Positions 1 to 4,781 of a DNA stretch of 7,156 bases are shown here, piece by piece. Within the stretch, counting starts at the first letter, position 1. Each line of letters begins with the position of its first letter. The notes beneath the pieces are model-generated. The model ran no database searches and was not told where the DNA came from. It saw only the letters and a list, made by a program, of their open reading frames with translations. The DNA is taken from NCBI GenBank assembly GCA_026997055.1, contig JALWJU010000142.1, forward strand, positions 1-7,156. The letters are read 5' to 3'. Origin of the DNA: Paracoccaceae bacterium. GTDB lineage: Bacteria; Pseudomonadota; Alphaproteobacteria; Rhodobacterales; Rhodobacteraceae. The translations under genes were made by a program, and so were the position numbers.

Positions 1-175
1 GATGAGATCCACTGGCTGCCTCGCTCCGTCTCTTGCGGGATCAGGATAGCCGGCAATGGTTAACGGGAAGTGAATGAAAACACGTTTTTTCGAAAAATCT
101 TCTCATGCCCGGAAACCGAAGCGCCACGCCCCCTTTCGCCTTTCCGAAAATACTCCCGCCGGAGGCATGAAATCC
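1..175. other. Non-coding flank downstream of tldD; no supported gene
   Basis: This stretch lies past the 3' end of the minus-strand tldD gene. I find no ORF with convincing protein character and no RNA gene. It contains the tldD-proximal GC-rich element described separately (144-166), an AT-rich self-complementary run around 85-97 (T6 CG A5), and a GTTAAC at 60-65. The first dozen bases could on the minus strand begin a leftward gene (a GTG at 12-10), but only four codons would be visible, so it is not called. Confidence 0.6.
144..166 (-). terminator. GC-rich element just after the tldD stop, terminator-like
   Basis: On the minus strand, ten bases after the tldD TGA, the sequence reads GCCTCCGGCGGGAGTATTTT. 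CTCC and GGAG can pair across a GGCG loop, and an ATTTT run follows, giving a short terminator-like fold. From memory, nearly the same string (GCCTCCGGCGGGAGTATTT) recurs just after stop codons in many Rhodobacterales genomes. This is family knowledge I cannot verify here. The stem is only 4 bp and the T-run is weak, so its activity as an intrinsic terminator is uncertain. It is useful mainly as a taxonomic marker and as the likely 3' end of the tldD transcript. Confidence 0.5.
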
Positions 176-1597
176 TCAGCCCGCGCCCCCCACGGTGAGT
201 CCGCCGATCAGCAGCGTCGGCTGGCCCACGCCCACGGGCACGCTCTGGCCTGCCTTGCCGCAGGTGCCGATGCCGGGATCCATCGCCATGTCATTGCCGA
301 TCGCGCGTACCTGTTTCATGGCGTTCGGGCCGTCGCCGATCAGGGTTGCGCCCACGATCGGGGCGCCTACACGGCCGTTCTTCACCCGGTAGGCCTCGGT
401 GCAGGAGAAGACGAACTTGCCGTTGGTGATGTCCACCTGACCGCCGGAGAAGCCCACCGCGTAGATGCCGTCCCTGAGCTCGGCCAGCACCTCTTCGCGC
501 GTGGCTTCGCCGCCCAGCATCATGGTGTTGGTCATGCGCGGCATGGGCGCATGGGCGTAGGACTGGCGCCGGCCGTTGCCGGTGGGGGCCACGCCCATCA
601 GCCGGGCATTCTGGCGGTCCTGCATGTAGCCCACCAGCACGCCGTCCTCGATCAGCGTGGTGCGGCGCGAGGGCGTGCCTTCGTCATCCACCGTGATCGA
701 GCCGCGCCGGTCGGGGATGGTGCCGTCATCGACCACCGTCACCCCGCGCGCCGCCACCTGCTGGCCGATCCGGCCGGTAAAGGCGGAGGTGCCCTTGCGG
801 TTGAAGTCGCCCTCGAGCCCGTGGCCTACCGCCTCGTGCAGCATGATGCCGGGCCAGCCGGCGCCCAGCACCACGTCCATCTGCCCGGCCGGGGCGGGGA
901 CGGCTTCGAGATTGACGAGCGCGATGCGCAGGGCCTCGTCCACGCTGGCCTGCCAGTGGGCGGGCTCCAGAAGGCCCGCGAGCCCGAGCCGCCCGCCGCT
1001 GCCGTGGCTGCCGGTTTCGCGCCGTCCGTCCTTCTCGACGATTACCGAGATGTAGAGCTGGGCCATCGGGCGGGTGTCGCGGACCCGGGTTTCGTCCGGG
1101 CGCAGGATCTCCACTTCCTGCAGGCTGGCGCGCAGCATGGCGGTGACCTGCACCACCCGGCGGTCGCGGGCGCGGGCGTAATCGTCGATCGCGCGCAGGG
1201 TCTCGACCTTGACCGGGAAGGTTGCGTCTTCCATCGGATCGCCGTCGGTATAGAGGCGCCGGTTGCTGGCGGGCGGGGGCGGGGCGAGGCTGGCGCCCCC
1301 GGCGCCCACGGCCAGCCGGGCCGTTTCCACCGCGCGCCGGAGCGCCGCCTCGCCGATCTCGCTCGAATGGGCATAGCCTGTCGCCTCGCCGCGAATGGCG
1401 CGCAGGCCGAATCCCTCGGAGGCATCGAAGCTCGCGGTTTTCAGCCGCCGGTCGTCAAGGACCAGCATTTCCGAGCGCCGCCGCTCCAGGAACAGTTCCC
1501 CGTCGTCGGCGCCGGCGGTCGCCTCGCGCACCAGCCGCAGCGCGGCCTCGGCGTCCAGCATCGTTTCAAGGGGGCGGAAGGGGCTGGTATCGGGCAT
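176..1597 (-). CDS. tldD: Metalloprotease TldD (TldD/PmbA family)
   Basis: TldD, with partner TldE/PmbA, forms a cytoplasmic zinc peptidase that degrades unfolded peptides and trims modified peptides such as microcin B17 precursors. The 473-residue product is close to the E. coli length (about 480). The zinc motif HEAVGH is at residues 254-259 within the conserved context GWPGIMLHEAVGHGLEGDF. A C-terminal GTCGK cysteine at residue 446 matches the third metal ligand known for TldD. The conserved C-terminal glycine-rich end (LIGGLTVGG) is present, so the gene is full length. The start at 1597 was chosen because it is preceded by GAGAGGA (1602-1608) at proper spacing and because the protein then begins like other TldDs; an ATG 38 codons upstream (1711) would add a poorly conserved tail and run through both FNR boxes. 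It is transcribed divergently from coxB. The partner gene is not in the window. Confidence 0.96.
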   Translation of the reverse strand: MPDTSPFRPLETMLDAEAALRLVREATAGADDGELFLERRRSEMLVLDDRRLKTASFDASEGFGLRAIRGEATGYAHSSEIGEAALRRAVETARLAVGAGGASLAPPPPASNRRLYTDGDPMEDATFPVKVETLRAIDDYARARDRRVVQVTAMLRASLQEVEILRPDETRVRDTRPMAQLYISVIVEKDGRRETGSHGSGGRLGLAGLLEPAHWQASVDEALRIALVNLEAVPAPAGQMDVVLGAGWPGIMLHEAVGHGLEGDFNRKGTSAFTGRIGQQVAARGVTVVDDGTIPDRRGSITVDDEGTPSRRTTLIEDGVLVGYMQDRQNARLMGVAPTGNGRRQSYAHAPMPRMTNTMMLGGEATREEVLAELRDGIYAVGFSGGQVDITNGKFVFSCTEAYRVKNGRVGAPIVGATLIGDGPNAMKQVRAIGNDMAMDPGIGTCGKAGQSVPVGVGQPTLLIGGLTVGGAG

Positions 1598-1645
1598 TCT
1601 GTCCTCTCTTTTCCGTTGCCGCCGCGCCGGGGCGGCTGCGGTATC

Positions 1646-1659
1646 TTGATCTGAATCAT
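1646..1659. promoter_or_regulatory. FNR-type box 1 (one mismatch)
   Basis: TTGATCTGAATCAT fits the FNR consensus TTGAT-N4-ATCAA with one mismatch at the last base. It lies 49 bases before the tldD start and about 259 bases before coxB. FNR-family regulators (FnrL, FnrP) sense oxygen through a [4Fe-4S] cluster in this group of bacteria; Dnr/NnrR proteins bind similar sites. It is closer to tldD, so it may affect that promoter, or act with box 2. Its function is inferred from sequence alone. Confidence 0.6.
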
Positions 1660-1679
1660 CCGGCTTCGGCGAAGAAAGT

Positions 1680-1693
1680 TTGATCCAGATCAA
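1680..1693. promoter_or_regulatory. FNR-type box 2 (perfect consensus)
   Basis: TTGATCCAGATCAA is a perfect match to TTGAT-N4-ATCAA. Its centre (1686.5) is 34 bases from the centre of box 1, and a CTTCG-G-CGAAG inverted repeat (1664-1674) lies between them. It stands just upstream of the best -10-like hexamer for coxB. An oxygen- or nitric-oxide-responsive regulator of the FNR/CRP family is the expected binder. Control of a terminal oxidase by oxygen fits well, but whether the effect is activation or repression cannot be read from sequence with certainty. Confidence 0.75.
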
Positions 1694-1717
1694 GAAAATT
1701 TCTTGTTCCACGACGGC

Positions 1718-1723
1718 TAATAT
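1718..1723 (+). promoter_or_regulatory. Candidate -10 element for the coxB transcript
   Basis: TAATAT matches the TATAAT consensus at four of six bases and is one of the few AT-rich hexamers in the region. No good -35 lies 17 bases upstream (AAAATT there), which is usual for activator-dependent promoters. A start about 5-7 bases downstream would put the centre of FNR box 2 about 41-44 bases upstream, the class II activator position. The transcript would then carry a leader of about 175 bases. No experimental start site is known to me. Confidence 0.35.
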
Positions 1724-1752
1724 GGTTTTTCAGGAGAAAGACACAACGGGAA

Positions 1753-1789
1753 TCCCGCGCCTGCCGGCGACCTGCCGGCAGGCGCGGGA
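1753..1789 (+). other. Strong hairpin in the coxB leader (16-bp perfect stem)
   Basis: Bases 1753-1768 (TCCCGCGCCTGCCGGC) are exactly complementary to 1774-1789, with a five-base loop (GACCT). This is an unusually long perfect stem and almost entirely G-C. There is no U-run after it, so it does not look like an intrinsic terminator. It would sit in the 5' untranslated RNA of coxB if transcription starts near 1728. Possible roles are mRNA stabilisation, a protein-binding site or a processing site; none can be decided here. Confidence 0.7.
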
Positions 1790-1791
1790 CA

Positions 1792-1820
1792 GCCCGGGGA
1801 CGGGACCGGGCGTCCCGGGC
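1792..1820 (+). other. Second hairpin in the coxB leader
   Basis: Bases 1792-1802 (GCCCGGGGACG) pair with 1811-1820 (CGTCCCGGGC), giving ten base pairs with one bulged G and an eight-base loop. It begins two bases after the first hairpin, so the two could stack. No U-run follows. Confidence 0.55.
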
Positions 1821-1850
1821 GCGGATGCCGGCGCGAAAGAATGCCGGAGG

Positions 1851-1884
1851 AGCGCCGACGGGAAAGAAGCGCCGACGGGAAAGA
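1851..1884 (+). repeat. 17-bp perfect tandem duplication before coxB
   Basis: AGCGCCGACGGGAAAGA occurs twice with no gap, at 1851-1867 and 1868-1884, ending 20 bases before the coxB ATG. The unit is not a multiple of three, which fits untranslated DNA. It is purine-rich towards its end and leads into the AGAAAGAGGG ribosome-binding stretch. It could be a recent slippage event or a repeated binding site. Confidence 0.85.
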
Positions 1885-1904
1885 ACAGGGAGAAAGAGGG
1901 CCTC

Positions 1905-2840
1905 ATGCGTAAGAACAGTGCAGGAAGTGCATCCTTTGCGGCTTTTGCGGCTTTGATGACGGTTTTCGCCGCCGGCGGCGCCTCGGCCCAGCAGGGGCTC
2001 GAGATCAAGGGCGCTCCGGTGGACGGGCGGATGGGCTTTCAGCCGGCGGCGACTTCGATCGCCGCGGATACATATGCGCTCGACCACCTGGTGCTGGTCA
2101 TCATCACCGGCATCTGCCTGTTCGTCTTCGCCCTGATCGCCTGGGTGATCCTGCGCCACAACCGGCGCGCCAATCCCGAGCCCGGGAACTTCACCCACAA
2201 TACCTTCATCGAGATCGCCTGGACCCTGGTGCCGATCGTCATCCTGGTGGTGATCGGCTCGTTCAGCCTGCCGGTGCTGTTCAAGCAGCAGATCATCCCC
2301 GATGGCGACGTGGTGATCAAGGTGACCGGCAACCAGTGGTACTGGAGCTACGAATACCCGGACGAAGGCTTCGGCTTCGACAGCTACCTGATCGGCCACC
2401 CGGCGACGCTGGAAGACAGCGATTACGAGGCCGGCGCCCGGGATTTCGTGCTCAACGACGCCATGGTGGCGCGCCTCGAGCGGGCCGGCTATTCGCGCGA
2501 CGAATTCCTGCTGGCCACCGATACCGCCGTGGTGATCCCCACCGGCAAGGTGATCGTGATGAACGTCACCGGCTCCGACGTGATCCACTCCTGGACCATC
2601 CCCGCCTTCGGCGTGAAGCAGGACGCGGTGCCCGGGCGCATCGCCCAGCTGTGGTTCGAGGTGGACGAGGGCAAGGAAGGCATCTATTTCGGCCAGTGCT
2701 CCGAGCTCTGCGGCAAGGATCACGCCTACATGCCGATCACCGTCAAGGCCGTGACGCAGGAAGAATACGAAGCCTGGCTCGAGCAGGCGCGCGAGGAATA
2801 CGCCTCCATCGCGCCCACGGTGCAGCTGGCCGAGAGATAG
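1905..2840 (+). CDS. coxB: Cytochrome c oxidase subunit II, aa3-type (CoxB/CtaC)
   Basis: Subunit II takes electrons from cytochrome c through its dinuclear CuA centre and passes them to heme a of subunit I. The 311-residue protein starts with a cleavable signal peptide (residues 1-28, ASA before QQ). Two transmembrane helices follow (about 60-83 and 100-122), then a periplasmic cupredoxin domain. All six CuA ligands are visible: H228, then C265, E267, C269, H273 and M276 in GQCSELCGKDHAYM. The aromatic stretch QWYWSYEY (144-151) contains the tryptophan known as the electron entry point. A loop at about 157-195 is longer than in Paracoccus. The ATG at 1905 was chosen for the AGAGGG five bases upstream and the signal peptide; an upstream in-frame ATG at 1680 would overlap FNR box 2. 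coxB leads the cluster, but coxA (subunit I) does not follow it, as in Rhodobacter and Paracoccus. Confidence 0.97.
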   Translation: MRKNSAGSASFAAFAALMTVFAAGGASAQQGLEIKGAPVDGRMGFQPAATSIAADTYALDHLVLVIITGICLFVFALIAWVILRHNRRANPEPGNFTHNTFIEIAWTLVPIVILVVIGSFSLPVLFKQQIIPDGDVVIKVTGNQWYWSYEYPDEGFGFDSYLIGHPATLEDSDYEAGARDFVLNDAMVARLERAGYSRDEFLLATDTAVVIPTGKVIVMNVTGSDVIHSWTIPAFGVKQDAVPGRIAQLWFEVDEGKEGIYFGQCSELCGKDHAYMPITVKAVTQEEYEAWLEQAREEYASIAPTVQLAER

Positions 2841-2991
2841 GAGACAGGCGGACAAAAGGCGGACGGCCGGGCAATGGCGATGCCGCCGCCGGCCGGAAGC
2901 CGGGGCGCGAGGATGGCCGGGACGATCCCCGGGGCGATGTTCGGGATGACGAGCGGAAGCGGCGGAGCAGCGGGAGCAGCGGGAGCAGGGC
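2841..2991 (+). other. GC-rich spacer between coxB and ctaB
   Basis: These 151 bases contain no supported gene. They hold an 8-bp direct repeat AGGCGGAC (2846-2853 and 2857-2864), a small hairpin with a bulged C (2917-2922 with 2926-2932, loop CGA), and the GGAGCAGCG repeat listed separately. No U-run or clear terminator is present. No promoter is recognisable, so ctaB is probably read from the coxB transcript. This gap marks the place where coxA sits in many other alphaproteobacteria, but no coxA remnant is visible. Confidence 0.55.
2964..2990 (+). repeat. Three tandem 9-bp units containing GGAG, before ctaB
   Basis: GGAGCAGCG occurs at 2964-2972 and 2973-2981, then GGAGCAGGG at 2982-2990 with one change. 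The last GGGAG (2981-2985) is six bases from the ctaB ATG and is the likely ribosome-binding site. The unit therefore places Shine-Dalgarno-like cores at three positions nine bases apart. Copy number could vary by slippage. Confidence 0.8.
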
Positions 2992-3924
2992 ATGAGCGAC
3001 GCAACCAGCATCAATCACGAGCTTGAAGCGGGCTTCGGCGACTATTTCGCCCTGCTCAAGCCCCGGGTGATGTCGCTCGTGGTCTTCACCGCCCTGGTCG
3101 GGCTGCTGGTGGCGCCGGTATCGGTGCATCCCTTCGTGGCGCTGGTGGCGATCGTCTGCATCGCCGTGGGCGGGGGGGCGGCCGGGGCGCTCAACATGTG
3201 GTGGGAGGCCGATATCGACGCGCTGATGCTGCGCACGAGAGCCCGGCCGATCCCCTCGGGGAGGGTCGCGCGCGGCGAGGCGCTGGCCATCGGCCTTACC
3301 CTGGCCGCCTTCTCGGTGGTGATGCTGGGGCTGGCGACCAATTTCTTCGCCGCGGGGCTGCTGGCCTTCACCATCTTCTTCTATGTGGTGATCTACACGA
3401 TGGGGCTGAAGCGGCGCACGCCGCAGAACATCGTCATCGGCGGTGCCGCCGGGGCCTTTCCGCCGATGGTGGGCTGGGCGGCGGCGACCGGGGGCGTGTC
3501 GCTGGAGAGCCTGCTGATGTTCGCCCTGATCTTCGCCTGGACGCCGCCGCATTTCTGGGCGCTGTCGCTGTTCGTCAAGGGCGATTACGCCCGCGCCGGC
3601 GTGCCGATGCTGCCGGAAGTGGCCGGGCGCGACGCCACCCGCCGCCACATCCTCGCCTACAGCCTGGTGCTGGCGGCGGTGTCGCTGGCGCTGGGGGCGA
3701 CCTCGGTGGGCGGACCCCTCTACATGGCCGTGGCGCTGGTGATGAACGCGCTGTTCCTGCGCGCCGCCCGGGCCGTGGCCCGGCGCTCGGATGCCGACAG
3801 CGACGGCGACCGGCACCGTGCCGAGCGCGCCCTGTTCAGGCTGTCGCTGCTCTATATCCTGTTCATGTTCGGCGCGCTTCTGGCGGAGGCGGGCCTGAAG
3901 TCCTTCGGCATGGGAGGCTGGTAA
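2992..3924 (+). CDS. ctaB: Protoheme IX farnesyltransferase (heme O synthase, CtaB)
   Basis: CtaB (Cox10/CyoE) transfers a farnesyl group from farnesyl diphosphate to the vinyl group of heme B, giving heme O, which CtaA then converts to heme A for the aa3 oxidase. The 310-residue membrane protein has the UbiA-family Asp-rich motif around N68-D76 (NMWWEADID), followed by RTRARP (81-86). A second conserved loop runs from Y135 (YTMGLKRRTPQN). Further signatures are PPMVGW (157-162) and WTPPHFWALS (183-192). About eight to nine membrane segments fill the chain, as is normal for the family. The ATG is preceded by GGGAG at six bases. The TAA is followed after one base by the next gene, so the cluster is co-translated tightly from here on. 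The N-terminus is soluble and of ordinary length. ctaA is not in the window. Confidence 0.97.
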   Translation: MSDATSINHELEAGFGDYFALLKPRVMSLVVFTALVGLLVAPVSVHPFVALVAIVCIAVGGGAAGALNMWWEADIDALMLRTRARPIPSGRVARGEALAIGLTLAAFSVVMLGLATNFFAAGLLAFTIFFYVVIYTMGLKRRTPQNIVIGGAAGAFPPMVGWAAATGGVSLESLLMFALIFAWTPPHFWALSLFVKGDYARAGVPMLPEVAGRDATRRHILAYSLVLAAVSLALGATSVGGPLYMAVALVMNALFLRAARAVARRSDADSDGDRHRAERALFRLSLLYILFMFGALLAEAGLKSFGMGGW

Positions 3925-3925
3925 G

Positions 3926-4120
3926 ATGCGCTTTCGCCCCGATCACGAGCTGCACCGGCGCCGTGCCAGCCGCAATTACGGGCTGGGGGCGGTGCTGCTG
4001 GCCTTCGCCGCGCTGGTCTTCGGCCTGTCGCTGGTCAAGGCGCGCGAGAACGGCGTGCCGGGGCTGCGCCAGGCAGGGGCCGGCGCGCCGGCGATCACTG
4101 CAGGGGAGGCAGGCCGATGA
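3926..4120 (+). CDS. Small single-span membrane protein, CoxF-like
   Basis: The 64-residue product has a basic N-terminus with RPDHELHRRR (residues 4-13), one hydrophobic helix (about 18-37) and a short Gly/Ala-rich tail, probably on the periplasmic side. Small proteins with this N-terminal motif occur at this place, between ctaB and ctaG, in many Rhodobacterales and related bacteria, where they are called CoxF or oxidase assembly protein; this is from memory of the family. The molecular role is not established as far as I know. GGGAGG at 3912-3917 serves as ribosome-binding site. The stop codon overlaps the ctaG start (ATGA), pointing to translational coupling. The tight packing in the oxidase cluster supports a job in assembly or stability of the enzyme. 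The tail after residue 45 is low in complexity and may not be conserved. Confidence 0.85.
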   Translation: MRFRPDHELHRRRASRNYGLGAVLLAFAALVFGLSLVKARENGVPGLRQAGAGAPAITAGEAGR

Positions 4121-4764
4121 AGAAGATGAAGAATCTGAACCGCAGTCAGAAGACCGCCCTGAAGATGGTCGGGGTCGTGGTGGTGATGGGGGCGCTGGCC
4201 TGGGCCTCGGTGCCGTTTTACGACTGGTTCTGCCGGGTCACGGGCTTCGGCGGGGTCACCCGGGAGGCGGACCGGGGCTCCGACGTGGTGCTGGATCGCA
4301 CCATCCGGGTGCGCTTCGACGCTTCCAGGGAGCGGGGCATGCCCTGGGAATTCCGCCCGCTGCAGAATGTCGTCGAGATCCGTATCGGCGAGACCGGGCT
4401 TGCCTTCTACGAGGCCTACAATCCCACCGACCGCCCCATCGCCGGGCAGGCGAGCTATAACGTGGCCCCGTTCTCGGCGGGCTATTACTTCGAGAAGATC
4501 GAGTGCTTCTGCTTCTCCGAGCAGATCCTGCAGCCGGGGGAGCGGGTGACCATGCCGGTGACCTTCTTCGTCAGCCCCGATATCGTCAATGATCGCGAGG
4601 CCAGATACGTGCCGGAGATCACGCTGTCCTACACGTTTCATGTAATGGACATGCCCGAGGAGGAAATCGCCGAGGCCGGGGCGGCGCCGGCGCTGCCCGC
4701 AAACATGCCCGCGAACGCGGCCGCGGACAGGCTGGCGGCACCTGCGAACACGAACGACAACTGA
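4117..4764 (+). CDS. ctaG: Cytochrome c oxidase assembly protein CtaG (Cox11 family)
   Basis: CtaG is the bacterial Cox11, a membrane-anchored copper chaperone needed to build the CuB site in subunit I. The 215-residue protein has a short basic cytoplasmic end, one transmembrane helix (about 14-33), and a periplasmic immunoglobulin-like copper domain. The copper motif CFCF is at 130-133 in the context KIECFCFSEQ. The third conserved cysteine, C39, lies in FCRVTGFGG just after the helix. The conserved stretches FYEAYNPTDRPIAGQASYNV (97-116) and VSPDI (152-156) complete the signature. The ATG overlaps the TGA of the small gene before it, and GGGGAGG (4103-4109) is seven bases upstream. The last 35 residues (about 181-215) form an Ala/Pro/Asn-rich tail beyond the usual fold, without recognisable motifs. 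Confidence 0.96.
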   Translation: MKKMKNLNRSQKTALKMVGVVVVMGALAWASVPFYDWFCRVTGFGGVTREADRGSDVVLDRTIRVRFDASRERGMPWEFRPLQNVVEIRIGETGLAFYEAYNPTDRPIAGQASYNVAPFSAGYYFEKIECFCFSEQILQPGERVTMPVTFFVSPDIVNDREARYVPEITLSYTFHVMDMPEEEIAEAGAAPALPANMPANAAADRLAAPANTNDN

Positions 4765-4781
4765 ACAGGGACGAAACAGAC

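Noticed and set aside
1..12. Possible start of a leftward gene (GTG at 12-10)
   Set aside because: Only four codons are visible, so there is no way to judge coding.
85..97. T6-CG-A5 run as an intrinsic terminator
   Set aside because: The self-complementary part is A-T only with no GC stem and no room for a loop, so it does not resemble a terminator.
74..1654. A 526-codon plus-strand open frame, longer than tldD itself
   Set aside because: It is antisense to tldD, whose motifs are all intact. Its translation is rich in His, Gly, Ala and Arg with no domain, as expected from reading the complement of a high-GC gene.
1598..1711. N-terminal extension of TldD from 1711
   Set aside because: It adds 38 residues without family similarity and runs across both FNR boxes; the start at 1597 has a strong GAGAGGA.
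1680..1904. N-terminal extension of CoxB from ATG at 1680 or 1722
   Set aside because: The extension would bury the signal peptide inside the protein, overlap the FNR box or the -10 candidate, and translate the hairpins and the 17-bp repeat. The ATG at 1905 has a good ribosome-binding site.
1656..3014. A 452-codon minus-strand open frame opposite coxB
   Set aside because: It is the complement of coxB and of its leader, with His/Asp-rich low-complexity translation and no recognisable family.
2743..3816. A 357-codon minus-strand open frame opposite ctaB
   Set aside because: Same reason: coxB and ctaB on the other strand carry clear family motifs, while this translation is Arg/His/Gln-rich without domains.
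3198..4460. A 420-codon plus-strand frame across ctaB and ctaG
   Set aside because: It overlaps three well-supported genes in another frame and its translation is Gly/Arg/Ala-rich without motifs.
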